64,000 bases of DNA, from assembly GCA_964473465.1 (NCBI GenBank), contig CAYYPE010000008.1, positions 76,836-140,835 on the forward strand, written 5' to 3'. The notes under the pieces are model-generated. The model made no database searches. It had not been told where the DNA came from and worked only from the letters and a program-made list of their open reading frames with translations. Position 1 is the first letter of the stretch. Each line of letters begins with the position of its first letter. A program made the translations under genes and the position numbers. Positions 34,014 to 43,998 of the stretch are shown here, in pieces. Source of the stretch: CALHRB01 sp964473465 (GTDB lineage Bacteria; Bacteroidota; Ignavibacteria; Kapaibacteriales; UBA2268).

Positions 34014-36992
34014 ATGAAAAAATTAGCATTAAAAATGCTTCTTCTGCTGACAATATCAATTGTCGGAGTCGGTAGTGTTTTCGCTGCTACCTGGAATGTA
34101 CCGGGTGATTTCTCAACCATATCAGCTGCAATAACTGGTGCTTCAAATGGTGACATAATTAATGTCGCTGCAGGTACTTACACCGAAGACATAACAATCA
34201 ATAAGCAATTACAAATTATTGGAGCAAATAAAACAAATACAATAATTGACGGTGCAAGTGCAGGAAATCCTGTTGTAACAATAACAAGCTCAAATGTTAC
34301 AGTTAAGAATTTTACCATTAAAAATGAAATGAGAGCCTCAGGTGCTGGTAATAAATCTCTTGTTTTGATTGATGGTTCCTCTTCGAATCTTTCTGACATT
34401 ACAATTGAGAATAATCTCATTGGACCAAATCATGATGGAACTTTAGTCGTTGACTATAGCATTAGCCCGGGTCATGGAATTTATGTTGACGCAACAAATT
34501 TAATGTCGGATGTTACAATTAAGGACAATGAAATATTCCAAAATTATATTGATGGAAGTGGTATAATGATTTATGCCCCTGACAATAGCGGTAATGGAGG
34601 GGCAACTCAATTCTCAATTGATGGTAATCAAATATATGATAATGGTAAAAATGGTGTTGAAATTCAAGGTGAGTTCAATTCATCATGTTTTACGGAAAAC
34701 TCTATCTACGGGCATTTTAATACGAGATCTCCATTTTCTACCTATGGAACAGGTTACGGAAACGGTCTTGTTATGATGCAGGTAAACGGACATAGCGGAG
34801 CCAATAATGGCTTTTATGATGTTTGTATTGACCTGAACAGCTTCTATTATAATTATTACTCTGGATTTTACATTTTTGGTGAAATGTCAGATATAGATTT
34901 TGTCAATAATGATTCATGGGGTAATACTGATGGCGTAGTTTTCAATGTTGATGCAAATCAGTGGGTTCACCCCTACCGTCCGCTTTCGGCAACAACAGAT
35001 GACGATCTTTCTGATGTCATTGCCACAGACAATCTTATTTACGCAAACGCAAGGTTCGGTATGTATAATACATCGAGCTATGTTATCAATGCTGAAGAAT
35101 CCTACTGGGAAGAGCCACCATATTACATTTTAGGAGGTCAGGTTTCAAATAGAGCTGGTCATACCTATTCATGGGGACCACAGGTTGGAAGAGGTTCATT
35201 CACAGATGACGGATCTGCTTTTGATGGAACATGGCTGGATGGCGGACGAGATTATTTCCTTCCAGATGATGGAACTCCGGGTAATAACTTCGGCTCTGAT
35301 GATTCCGATGTGGATGGCTATACTTCTATTATTTATGGTAAAATTGACTTTTCACCTTATATTACTGACTTAAATGCTGTTCCTGCAACACTAAGAAACA
35401 TCACTGTAGATAATGCAAATGTCTCTATGCCGAATCCACCTTATGCTGCCGGTATCCACAACGAATTTGACAATATCCAGAATGCTATTGATGCAGCACA
35501 GGAAGGTGATATAATTGAAGTAGTCGGAAACGGTGCAGGTTATGATTATGCCGAAAATATTACAATTGACAAAGGTTTAACCATCAAAGCAAAATCTGGT
35601 TTGCCAGTTCTTTATCCTTCAAGTGGAACGAATATTACCTCTACAACAAGCTCCAATAGTTCAGTAATCGGATTCAAAATAGTAACCAATGCAGCAACAA
35701 ACGATATGTTCGGAGTAGCACAAAGCACAGGAGATGTTCAAACCTGCGGAAGCACTTACTGGAATGGAACAACTCAATTACTGACCTATTCTTCAATAGA
35801 CCAATATGTTGAAGATGGTGATGGAAATTCGCCCGCTGGAAATAATAATGGATCAAATGACAATAATACTCTCGGGCTGTTTATCATATGCACACAGCCA
35901 CCGCAGAATAATCTGGTATTATGGCTGGACGCTGCACAGATAAGCGGCAAGAGCAATGGAGATTTACTTGATTTAGCACCACCTGCAACATATTCATGGC
36001 AGGATCTGGCAGGCAACGATGACCATGCCAAGCAGGGAAATAACAACATGCGACCAATGTATAATACAAACGTTATAAATAGCTTACCAGCAGTAAGATT
36101 TACCAACACAGGTAATCCATTTACATCAAAATATTTATGGATTGATTATAACTCATCAAGCAACAGACCTAATGCTTTGACAGATAAAATGCTTTTTGTT
36201 CTCTTCAAGACACCTTCGAGCGTTAGTGGAACGACACCACAGATGGTATTTGAACTTGGAGGGGTAACAAGCGGAATGAATGCATACGTTCGAGACAACA
36301 AGGTTGGATTAGGAATCTGGAGGACAAGCAGTCCAGTACAGAGAAGATATTTCGAATTCAGCTGCTCGCCAAATACAGTATATCTGGCAAGAGCTTATTA
36401 TGATGGAACAGACTTCCAGGCATTTTTGAACGGAACATCATCTAGCACAATTTCCTTTGCAGGATTAACAGCAGATGCATTCAGTTCAAGAGCTGGAGTA
36501 GGTGCAGCAGTCAATGGAACAAGATATTCATTCGGTTCATATAACATGACACAGGGACATCATTTTAATGGACATATAGGAGAAGTTTTGCTTTATAATG
36601 ACTATGATGCAACAGATTGGTCTGATGCCAAAAATTATCTTGGAGCAAAATGGGGATTGAGCGGATTCTTCTTCTTCCCGAGAAACGACGGCTGGGAGCT
36701 TATCAGCGAGGATTCAGAAATAAGTGGAGATGTACAGGTAATGCCAGCTTATCCAAATCCTTTCACAAGTTCAACTGCATTTGATTTTGTTGCTGCAGAG
36801 TCACAGAATGTAACAGTAGAACTTTATGATGCACTTGGTCAAAAAGTTGGCACATTATTTAATGGTAATGTCAATAAGGGTGAAGTTTATACAATCAATA
36901 TTGATGGTACAAACTTAACCTCAGGCTTATACGTTTACAGAATTCTTGGTGATTCATTCACTGAATCCGGTAAAGTTATTTTGAATAAGTAA
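34014..36992 (+). CDS. T9SS-exported right-handed beta-helix protein with LamG-like domain
   Basis: 992 residues from ATG 34014, chosen because GGAGTG precedes it and a signal peptide (KKLALKMLLLLTISIVGVGSVFA) follows at once; the frame is open 26 codons further upstream. A PbH1-type parallel beta-helix covers about 30-330 and again near 470-570 (DNIQNAIDAAQEGDIIEVVGNG). A concanavalin/LamG-like domain covers about 640-880 (NLVLWLDAAQISGKSNGD ... FNGHIGEVLLYNDYD). A C-terminal T9SS sorting domain begins PAYPNPFTSSTAFDF and ends VYRILGDSFTESGKVILNK. It is predicted to be cell-surface or secreted. Carbohydrate binding or lyase activity is possible but unproven. Confidence 0.85.
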   Translation: MKKLALKMLLLLTISIVGVGSVFAATWNVPGDFSTISAAITGASNGDIINVAAGTYTEDITINKQLQIIGANKTNTIIDGASAGNPVVTITSSNVTVKNFTIKNEMRASGAGNKSLVLIDGSSSNLSDITIENNLIGPNHDGTLVVDYSISPGHGIYVDATNLMSDVTIKDNEIFQNYIDGSGIMIYAPDNSGNGGATQFSIDGNQIYDNGKNGVEIQGEFNSSCFTENSIYGHFNTRSPFSTYGTGYGNGLVMMQVNGHSGANNGFYDVCIDLNSFYYNYYSGFYIFGEMSDIDFVNNDSWGNTDGVVFNVDANQWVHPYRPLSATTDDDLSDVIATDNLIYANARFGMYNTSSYVINAEESYWEEPPYYILGGQVSNRAGHTYSWGPQVGRGSFTDDGSAFDGTWLDGGRDYFLPDDGTPGNNFGSDDSDVDGYTSIIYGKIDFSPYITDLNAVPATLRNITVDNANVSMPNPPYAAGIHNEFDNIQNAIDAAQEGDIIEVVGNGAGYDYAENITIDKGLTIKAKSGLPVLYPSSGTNITSTTSSNSSVIGFKIVTNAATNDMFGVAQSTGDVQTCGSTYWNGTTQLLTYSSIDQYVEDGDGNSPAGNNNGSNDNNTLGLFIICTQPPQNNLVLWLDAAQISGKSNGDLLDLAPPATYSWQDLAGNDDHAKQGNNNMRPMYNTNVINSLPAVRFTNTGNPFTSKYLWIDYNSSSNRPNALTDKMLFVLFKTPSSVSGTTPQMVFELGGVTSGMNAYVRDNKVGLGIWRTSSPVQRRYFEFSCSPNTVYLARAYYDGTDFQAFLNGTSSSTISFAGLTADAFSSRAGVGAAVNGTRYSFGSYNMTQGHHFNGHIGEVLLYNDYDATDWSDAKNYLGAKWGLSGFFFFPRNDGWELISEDSEISGDVQVMPAYPNPFTSSTAFDFVAAESQNVTVELYDALGQKVGTLFNGNVNKGEVYTINIDGTNLTSGLYVYRILGDSFTESGKVILNK

Positions 36993-37038
36993 AAATTTTC
37001 TATAGTTTTTTTTCATTAACATTTTAAGGAGTCTTTTT

Positions 37039-37617
37039 ATGAAAAAATTATTTGCACTAACAGCCTTTGTTTTTGCACTTTTCTTGGCATACAACAATGC
37101 CAGCGCTCAAACTTTTAATTCTGATGAGGGCCAAAACTGGTTCGAAGTATATGTTTACGAACCAATTATTGTTACCCCTCTCGATATGGACTCAGACCCC
37201 GGTATCACAAGCAGAATACTTGGTGCTATTGCTCCTGGAACAACAAAAACTTATTCAAATCCAAATCTTGTTGATATTCAGTTTTCAGTTGAGGGTGGAG
37301 TAGGGGCAGACTATAAAGTTGATGTTGATGTTGAACATACACAAGAAACAGATCCCGGAGATCCTACAAGCCATTTAACATTGGGTGGTTTAACTTGGGA
37401 AGCTGACTTAAATGTTACTTCTCCCGGATATTTTTCAACAGTTGATCAAGGTGATCCCGGTTCAACAAACGGTGACTATACCGGTTGGGGACCATTTACT
37501 TTTGGCTCAGAAGGAAGAGATGTTTTCAGAGTATATCCTACATCATTGACAGCCGGACCAATGGCTGTATCAGGTAATTATACTTTTGCTGTAACACTTA
37601 CTGCTTACTACATCTAA
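37039..37617 (+). CDS. Small exported beta-sandwich-like protein
   Basis: 192 residues with a Sec signal peptide (KKLFALTAFVFALFLAYNNASA, cleaved near ASAQ). The mature part is acidic and strand-rich, with repeated DP/GDPG turns, and ends in VSGNYTFAVTLTAYYI. This ending resembles pilin-like or DUF4402-like beta-sandwich proteins that finish in Y/V-rich strands; the match is weak. It starts 46 bases after the T9SS beta-helix gene with AAGGAG before the ATG and is followed by a terminator, so the two may be co-expressed. Confidence 0.65.
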   Translation: MKKLFALTAFVFALFLAYNNASAQTFNSDEGQNWFEVYVYEPIIVTPLDMDSDPGITSRILGAIAPGTTKTYSNPNLVDIQFSVEGGVGADYKVDVDVEHTQETDPGDPTSHLTLGGLTWEADLNVTSPGYFSTVDQGDPGSTNGDYTGWGPFTFGSEGRDVFRVYPTSLTAGPMAVSGNYTFAVTLTAYYI

Positions 37618-37651
37618 TAAAATATAAATTATTTTAATAGATTGATTGATG

Positions 37652-37685
37652 AACCCTATGGTAAATAAAACCATAGGGTTTTTTT
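37652..37685. terminator. Bidirectional Rho-independent terminator
   Basis: Perfect 10-bp stem AACCCTATGG (37652-37661) / CCATAGGGTT (37671-37680), 9-base loop, followed by five T. It ends the small exported-protein gene on the plus strand and overlaps the stop of the convergent xerD-like gene, whose transcript reads into the same hairpin. Confidence 0.9.
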
Positions 37686-38694
37686 ATCCACGTGGATGGA
37701 ATGTGCGGTGGACTTCTTTGATATAGTCATTGTCAAGATGGGTATATATCTGGGTAGTAGAAATATCAGAATGCCCGAGCATCTCCTGAACAGCCCTTAA
37801 ATCGGCTCCACCTTCCAACAGATGAGTTGCAAATGAATGCCTGAAGGTGTGAGGATGAACTTCTTTTTCAATTCCGGCATCCTTCGTTGCTTTAATTACA
37901 ATTTTCCAGATTGTCATACGGGAAAGCTGCGAACCTCTTTGATTGAGAAAAAGAATATCACCAGTAGTAGCGAGCTTTAAAAAACGGATTCTTGCTTTTT
38001 TCTTATAAATATTAATCCATTTCAGGGCAGATTTACCAATAGGCACAATTCTCTCTTTGGACCCTTTCCCGAAAACCCTGACTATTTCAGCATCAAAAAG
38101 AACATCCCTTTGCTTTAGATTTATAAGTTCTGAAACCCTTAGACCGCAGGCATAAAGAGTTTCCAATATTGCCCTGTCTCTTATTCCGGCGGGGGAAGAA
38201 ACATCCGGCTGCTCAATAATAAGTTTAATCTCTTCTATTGAGAGTGTTGCGGGTAATTTTCTGCTGACTTTTGGAAGTTCAATTGTTTCCGAAGGGTCAA
38301 AATCGGATTTTCCAATTGTAAGAAAATACTTATAAAGGCTTTTGATTGAGGAGAGATATCTCATTCGGCTTGTCGGATTTAAACCAACTTCCGAAAGAAG
38401 GACAAAAAATTCTGTAATCAGTTGCTGATTTGATATAATATAATTATCAATTCCTTTTGATAACAGGAAATCCGAGAATGTAGAAAGATCATTCTGATAA
38501 GCAGATATTGTGTTTTGTGATAAACCTTTTTCCAAAGAGAGATAAAGCAAAAAATCTCTGAGCTGTTTTTGAAAATAGCAGGGTAATCTGGTATAAACGG
38601 TTTTGTTTTTTGGATTAGTCTTTCTCAGGTTTGCTCTCCTTTTGCACTTCGGTTGGAATTTCCTTGTATTCGATTCTTGAATGCTGCAGACCAA
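37684..38694 (-). CDS. xerD: Tyrosine recombinase, XerD-like
   Basis: Site-specific recombinase. N-terminal SAM-like DNA-binding domain (FLLYLSLEKGLSQNTISAYQNDL) and C-terminal catalytic domain with the R-K-H-R-H-Y set visible: Arg in YACGLRVSEL, Lys in GKGSKER, HPHTFRHSFAT, GHSDIST and Tyr in QIYTHLDNDY. It would resolve chromosome dimers at dif with XerC. The start is unclear. The open frame reaches a TTG at 38694 but then overlaps the upstream pgpH-like gene by 80 bases. The first 40 residues do not look like Xer, and no ATG occurs in between. The true start is probably a non-ATG codon around 38550-38620. Confidence 0.85.
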   Translation of the reverse strand: MVCSIQESNTRKFQPKCKRRANLRKTNPKNKTVYTRLPCYFQKQLRDFLLYLSLEKGLSQNTISAYQNDLSTFSDFLLSKGIDNYIISNQQLITEFFVLLSEVGLNPTSRMRYLSSIKSLYKYFLTIGKSDFDPSETIELPKVSRKLPATLSIEEIKLIIEQPDVSSPAGIRDRAILETLYACGLRVSELINLKQRDVLFDAEIVRVFGKGSKERIVPIGKSALKWINIYKKKARIRFLKLATTGDILFLNQRGSQLSRMTIWKIVIKATKDAGIEKEVHPHTFRHSFATHLLEGGADLRAVQEMLGHSDISTTQIYTHLDNDYIKEVHRTFHPRG

Positions 38695-40843
38695 GTAGAT
38701 TTTTAACGCAGGTTTCCTTAATAATTTTAAGGTCTCCTATTGTCAGGTTGGATTCATCAAATTGACCATCATTAAGTTTTGCCTGTATAGATTTATCAAT
38801 AGCATTGTCCAGTGCTTGCAAATCAGTTGCAAGCCTCGAAAGAGCTTCTGCAGAGTCACAAATCATTACTATTGCAGTTTCTTTAGAATTAGGTTTTGGA
38901 CCGGGGTATCTGAAATCATTCTCATCAACTGGTTGACCATCTGCTTCTTCCAATGCTTTGGCATAGAAATGCTTAATTAATGAGGTTCCATGATGCATAG
39001 GGATGAAATCAATAATTCTTTGAGGTAACTTATATTCTTTTCCCACACGGATACCATCAATTACATGATTTTTTATCGTATCGGCACTTTTCTTTGGGTG
39101 CATAAATTCATGCTTATTATCAATATTCAACTGGTTTTCAATGTAATATTCAGGTTTGACAATTTTTCCGATATCATGATAGTAAGCACCAACTTTTGCA
39201 AGCAAGGGATTTGCATTAATGGCTGCCGCACACTTTTCCGCAATGACAGAAATAGCAAGAGTATGCTGATATGTGCCGGGAGCAAGTTCGCTCATCTTCT
39301 GGAGCAAAGGATGGTTTAGATTATTGTATTCCTCAAGTTTTAAGTCAGTGGTTATGTTCGAAAATCTTTCAATGATGAATAATAGTCCGAAGGTAAGCAG
39401 GGGAGAGAGAGCAGCATTCAGGACAGAAATCAAAAGACGATAGGCTGTAATCTCAAATTCGGAACCTCTTTCGAGACTGAATGAGACAATTGTAACAAAG
39501 AATCCAACGATTATGAACAAAATTGATTTGTAAATCTGTGTTCGGCTTTGAATATCCCTGACCGTGTAGGCTGCCAAAATACCAGCTAACATCATTGACA
39601 TTCCAGTGTCATAGTCATTTCCCCTTATTCCCGAGAGCATTAGAGATATTGAAACAGTAAAATAAAAAGCCGTTCTTGAATCGAAAAGAATTGCTATCAG
39701 CATCGAGAAACCGGGAATAAGAACAAAGTATTGAAGAGGAAGTTTCGAAGGAATTTCAACCGATAGCCACCCCAAAAATGCAACTATAACTATAAAACTA
39801 CTAAGAATAGCCACCTGAAGATTATCAGCAAAAATTCTTTTCCGAATGATAATAAGATAAATTATTAGAATCGAATAAATGAGCATTGAATGACCAAAGC
39901 TACCCAAGATCATCCAGAATGTAGTAACATCTTCCTTTTTTTGAAATTGAGAATGATTGTATGATTTTAGCTTTTGTATTATTTCTGGTGTCAGCTTTTG
40001 ACCCTTTTCAATTAATACTTCACCAGCAAGGACATAGCCAAAGGTTCGAGCAACATTTTGACGAGCTATGTCTTTGGCTTTTTCGTAAAGTTCATAAGAA
40101 AATTTTAAGTTAGGTTTATAGATTTTAATTAAAATATCATTGACAAGATTTCTGGATGATTCATTCAGTTCAGCTTGAAATTGAGCTCTCCCTTTTTCGA
40201 CGAAGATTCCCAGATCGACTAAATCAACAGTCTGATACACTTTTATTTTGTTGGGCATCAGATGTGCTGTTATTTCTGAATTCTGAATATTAGATTTAGC
40301 AGTATCAATCAAACCTTTCTTGTATATATTGTTCAGGAACAGTTTCAATCTTCTCTGAATGTTTGTTAATTCAGGAATTTTTGATTCGGGGTTGTCTCTG
40401 AAATAATCATTGAGAGTGAAATCCGAGAAGAAATTCTTCAGATCAACATTTTGCTTCTGAGCTCTTAGAAAGAGTTTCTTGAATATAGTATCTAAGGTTT
40501 TATTTGCGTTAGCTTCAGCATTTTCATCATATAAAAAGGTCAAGTTAACTGAATTTACTGCTTCATCAATTTCTTCTTTGTATTTGTTTTCATCCTTGAA
40601 AATTGGAAAAGAGAACTCGGCAACCACAGTCTGACCGTTCCATTTATTTACCTGCTCAAGGTTTAAAAGAAGGGTTTCATTTCTTTCGGGATTAGAATGG
40701 AAGGAAAAAAAGAAAGTGCATAATAATATAGTAACTACAAATATTGCGATTTTTACGTATAATGAGCTTTTCAGGTATTCAATGTTTGACTCTTTATTCT
40801 CTATATTTGTTAGTTTTTTAAAAAGTGTTTCTTTTGCAGTCAT
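38615..40843 (-). CDS. pgpH: 7TM-HD phosphodiesterase (PgpH-like)
   Basis: 742 residues. One membrane helix near residue 30 is followed by a large extracytoplasmic 7TMR-HDED domain (about 55-310), seven membrane helices (about 320-480) and a C-terminal HD domain (about 520-680). The HD domain has HTLAIS, YYHDIGKIVKPEYYIEN, FIPMHHGTS and CDSAEALSR. This is the architecture of PgpH, which hydrolyses the second messenger c-di-AMP. Activity here is inferred. It probably forms a transcript with xerD. Confidence 0.88.
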   Translation of the reverse strand: MTAKETLFKKLTNIENKESNIEYLKSSLYVKIAIFVVTILLCTFFFSFHSNPERNETLLLNLEQVNKWNGQTVVAEFSFPIFKDENKYKEEIDEAVNSVNLTFLYDENAEANANKTLDTIFKKLFLRAQKQNVDLKNFFSDFTLNDYFRDNPESKIPELTNIQRRLKLFLNNIYKKGLIDTAKSNIQNSEITAHLMPNKIKVYQTVDLVDLGIFVEKGRAQFQAELNESSRNLVNDILIKIYKPNLKFSYELYEKAKDIARQNVARTFGYVLAGEVLIEKGQKLTPEIIQKLKSYNHSQFQKKEDVTTFWMILGSFGHSMLIYSILIIYLIIIRKRIFADNLQVAILSSFIVIVAFLGWLSVEIPSKLPLQYFVLIPGFSMLIAILFDSRTAFYFTVSISLMLSGIRGNDYDTGMSMMLAGILAAYTVRDIQSRTQIYKSILFIIVGFFVTIVSFSLERGSEFEITAYRLLISVLNAALSPLLTFGLLFIIERFSNITTDLKLEEYNNLNHPLLQKMSELAPGTYQHTLAISVIAEKCAAAINANPLLAKVGAYYHDIGKIVKPEYYIENQLNIDNKHEFMHPKKSADTIKNHVIDGIRVGKEYKLPQRIIDFIPMHHGTSLIKHFYAKALEEADGQPVDENDFRYPGPKPNSKETAIVMICDSAEALSRLATDLQALDNAIDKSIQAKLNDGQFDESNLTIGDLKIIKETCVKNLLGLQHSRIEYKEIPTEVQKESKPEKD

Positions 40844-41013
40844 AATAAATCAAAACTGGATTAATTTTAATATTTTTGTAACAACATTATGTATAAATGT
40901 GTTATATGTAATGAAATTTATATAAATTAATTTTGATTATTTATCAGATCAAATATAATATTTTATCCGATATAAAAAAAAGCGATACAATAATTAATTA
41001 AAGAGGTAATAGC

Positions 41014-42918
41014 ATGGCTCGAATATTTTTGATGTTCTCAGTATTCTTATATTTAATATTTTCAAATGATGTTAAGGCTCAAAATGAAATTGAAATCAAT
41101 CTTCTTGAGGAAACAATAAATGAAAAGATAAAATTTCCAAAAGATTTTTTTCATCAGATTCTTGAAGGTAAGGCTGTTAGTGATAATCAAAATCATAAGC
41201 CAGAAAATTCAATAAAAAACAAGGATTTTCTGCAATCAATTTACGAAATTGAAGTTTCCGGAAACAGCCTTGTTGAATCGGAAATACACGCTGCAATTAA
41301 TCCTTTCGATTCGAATAATATTGTCATTTCTCCAATACGGCAAAAACCCGGCGATCAGACTCAGGTGATTGACTGCCCTGTTTATTTTACCAAAGATTTT
41401 GGAAAAACATGGAACGAAAGTGAATTTCATGCAAAACCTTCAAGAGATAATGTTTTACTTGCTGGTGGAGGTGATCCGGTCTTAGCTTTTGATTCAGAAG
41501 GAAAAGCATATCACACTTGGATAAACCTTTATTTTACAAGAATCGGGAACAACTATGACTCAGTCTTCGCTGATATGTATTGGGCAAAGTCAAATGATGG
41601 AGGCGAAGAATGGAGTCGTTCCGCTAATGACCGTGTTGGAAGGGGGCTCGGTAAATATACTCTTAATTCAACATACGGACTCAATAAGATGCTCGACAAA
41701 CAATGGATTGCAGTTGATAGGACAAACTCCCCTTTCAAAAATAATTTATACGTAGTTTTAACCGAAATTACTGCCGGGATGACAAATAACTCAAGGATAA
41801 AATTATTCAAAAAACTGGCAGATGCAGACACATTCCAAACAGAATCTGTTCAAATTAATAAATACACATACAACCTTGTTCAATTTTCTTCAATTGATGT
41901 TGACCACAAAGGAACGATACATATCACATTTTATGGGAATAATGGAATTGTTAATTCGCTTTTCTATTCAAACTCCACAGATGGAGGCATTACATTCAGC
42001 CCGGAAATTAAAATTACTGATTTCACATTTGCAGGAAGCAGGATAATTCTGGGGAATCAAAATGACAGGGTGGTAGGAATGAGTCAGCAGAGGTTTTATC
42101 CCTGCCCGATATTAGCTGTTGATAAGACAGAGAAATCGCCTAACGCTGGAAACGTTTATCTGGTCTGGACTGCAAATGGTATTAATTCTGTCAAAGGTGA
42201 TGGAATGGATATTTATTTTTCATCATCTACTGATAATGGTCAGTCATGGTCTTCTCCTAGCATTATTAATGATGACGAAAAGGGTAAAAAAGTTAGTCAG
42301 TATTACCCTTCAATTACTGTTAATAACAGAGGTGTGGTAATTATCTGCTGGTATGACAGACGTCATGATTCAACTGATAACAAGGCTCATTACTATATGA
42401 CTGCTTCTTTCGATGGTGGAAAGACTTTTCTCCCAAATTACAGAATAACAGGATTAGAAACTAACTTTTCAAGGGTTGGCATCAAAAACAATAGCTTTGG
42501 TATTGGCGAATATAATCAAGTCCTTGCTTCTGATTATTATGCTATACCGGTATGGGCAGACGGTCGAACAAATGATGGAAATCTAAATATTTATACTGCT
42601 TTTATCCCACTCGACGAGAGCTTGCTTTCAGTCGAGAGGGTTGCAAATATATATAACACAGTTACGCTTGAAGAAATTTTCCCAAATCCGGCAAAAAACA
42701 GAATTTCAGTAAAAATAAATGGTAGTCTGGACATTTCCGCAGAGGTTCAAATATTAAATTATCAAGGCAAGATCATACAAAAGTTCGATAACATTATTAA
42801 ACAAAAAAATGAAGAGATTCTCGAATTTTCATTAGATAAATTTACCAGCGGGCTATATTTTTTCAAATTGACAGACAGAAATAATTATATTGTAAAAAAA
42901 TTTATTATAATAAATTAA
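41014..42918 (+). CDS. T9SS-exported Asp-box (sialidase/BNR-like) propeller protein
   Basis: 634 residues. The signal peptide (FLMFSVFLYLIFSNDVKA) is followed by a six-bladed beta-propeller-like region with at least four Asp-box motifs: FTKDFGKTW, KSNDGGEEW, STDGGITF, STDNGQSW and SFDGGKTF. The T9SS sorting domain at about 550-634 includes IFPNPAKNRISVKI and ends IVKKFIIIN. The catalytic arginine triad of true sialidases could not be identified, so it may bind rather than cleave glycans. AAGAGG precedes the ATG. Confidence 0.82.
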   Translation: MARIFLMFSVFLYLIFSNDVKAQNEIEINLLEETINEKIKFPKDFFHQILEGKAVSDNQNHKPENSIKNKDFLQSIYEIEVSGNSLVESEIHAAINPFDSNNIVISPIRQKPGDQTQVIDCPVYFTKDFGKTWNESEFHAKPSRDNVLLAGGGDPVLAFDSEGKAYHTWINLYFTRIGNNYDSVFADMYWAKSNDGGEEWSRSANDRVGRGLGKYTLNSTYGLNKMLDKQWIAVDRTNSPFKNNLYVVLTEITAGMTNNSRIKLFKKLADADTFQTESVQINKYTYNLVQFSSIDVDHKGTIHITFYGNNGIVNSLFYSNSTDGGITFSPEIKITDFTFAGSRIILGNQNDRVVGMSQQRFYPCPILAVDKTEKSPNAGNVYLVWTANGINSVKGDGMDIYFSSSTDNGQSWSSPSIINDDEKGKKVSQYYPSITVNNRGVVIICWYDRRHDSTDNKAHYYMTASFDGGKTFLPNYRITGLETNFSRVGIKNNSFGIGEYNQVLASDYYAIPVWADGRTNDGNLNIYTAFIPLDESLLSVERVANIYNTVTLEEIFPNPAKNRISVKINGSLDISAEVQILNYQGKIIQKFDNIIKQKNEEILEFSLDKFTSGLYFFKLTDRNNYIVKKFIIIN

Positions 42919-42925
42919 CCTTTCG

Positions 42926-43618
42926 ATGCACTGTCTTTTCAATCCTCAAGTTAAAAGAGGGCTGCGGGAATACTTCTTCGATGAGGAAGAGCTTAAACAC
43001 TTGAAAGCCCTCAGGCTCAAAGTCGGAGAAAAAATTATGATTACAAACGGGCAGGGGTTAAGCCTGACTGGCATAATTATGCTTATACAAAACAATTTTT
43101 TAAATATTGATAATCCTGTTTATTTTGAAAATTATGGTGAACTGGATGTTAATGTTTGTATTGTTATGTCAATTTTGGAAAACAGGGATAGAATGGAATT
43201 TGCTTTGGAAAAATGCGTTGAACTCGGAGCAAAGGAATTCATTCCATTGATAACCAAAAATTGCGAAAGAAGAAATATCAATATTGACAGACTTAGGGCT
43301 AAATCTTTGGCTGCAATGAAACAATGCCAGCGATCAAAACTAATTACAATTTATCCACCTATGGACATCGGTGAATTATGGGATAGGTTTCAGGATTTTG
43401 ATAGAATATTTCTGGCAGATTTAAATGGAGAAAGGTATGATAAAAGATTTATTAGTGGCAGAAATCTGATTTTAGTAGGTCCAGAGGGCGGATTTACAAA
43501 GGAGGAGATAAATTTTATTGAAAAAAATCCGAAAACTAAATTAATAAGTTTAGGAAAAAGGAGATTGAGGTCAGAAACTGCAGCTATTGTTATGATGACT
43601 TTGCTCTCAAATGAATAA
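42926..43618 (+). CDS. rsmE: 16S rRNA (uracil-1498-N3)-methyltransferase
   Basis: 230-residue SPOUT-class methyltransferase. N-terminal PUA-like RNA-binding part (about 1-70), then the trefoil-knot SAM domain with SILENRDRMEFALEKCVELGAKEFIPL, SLAAMKQCQRSKL, LVGPEGGFTKEEI and the C-terminal SLGKRRLRSETAAIV. All are diagnostic for RsmE. It starts 7 bases after the propeller-protein stop and is followed closely by the GIY-YIG-like gene. Confidence 0.94.
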   Translation: MHCLFNPQVKRGLREYFFDEEELKHLKALRLKVGEKIMITNGQGLSLTGIIMLIQNNFLNIDNPVYFENYGELDVNVCIVMSILENRDRMEFALEKCVELGAKEFIPLITKNCERRNINIDRLRAKSLAAMKQCQRSKLITIYPPMDIGELWDRFQDFDRIFLADLNGERYDKRFISGRNLILVGPEGGFTKEEINFIEKNPKTKLISLGKRRLRSETAAIVMMTLLSNE

Positions 43619-43641
43619 AAAGAATAATTGGTTTTGAAACA

Positions 43642-43998
43642 ATGAAAGTCGTTTGGTATAAATGTAAAGGTGATGTTTGGTGCTATCTTGATAAAGTAAT
43701 AGCAGACCACCCCAGTATAGCTGGTCTAAAAGGAGTTTACATAATCTGGACAGGCGAAAAGGAGCTAAAAGTGCTTAGAGTTGGTTATGGCACAATTTCG
43801 GAAGAGATAAACTCAAACAGAAATAATCTGGCAATAAGAGCTTTTTTTCATCTGGGAGTGCTTATATCATGGGCAGAAGTGCCAGAAGAAAATATTGATG
43901 GTGTTTTGGACTACCTAATGAAGAAATTAAAACCCAAATTTTACAATAATCCCCTGAATACAAAGCAAATATCAATAAATTTCCCGTGGAACAATTAG
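43642..43998 (+). CDS. Small GIY-YIG-like domain protein
   Basis: 118 residues. GVYIIWTGEKELKVLRVGYGTI has the two-strand spacing of a GIY-YIG nuclease core (GVY ... VGYG). It is followed by a helix with Arg/Asn (NNLAIRAFF) and a C-terminal helix with EENIDGVLDYLMKKLKPKFYNN, where GIY-YIG enzymes carry their Glu and a LKPKYN-like end. No other domain is present. Similar small proteins are uncharacterised, and catalytic competence is uncertain. Confidence 0.55.
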   Translation: MKVVWYKCKGDVWCYLDKVIADHPSIAGLKGVYIIWTGEKELKVLRVGYGTISEEINSNRNNLAIRAFFHLGVLISWAEVPEENIDGVLDYLMKKLKPKFYNNPLNTKQISINFPWNN

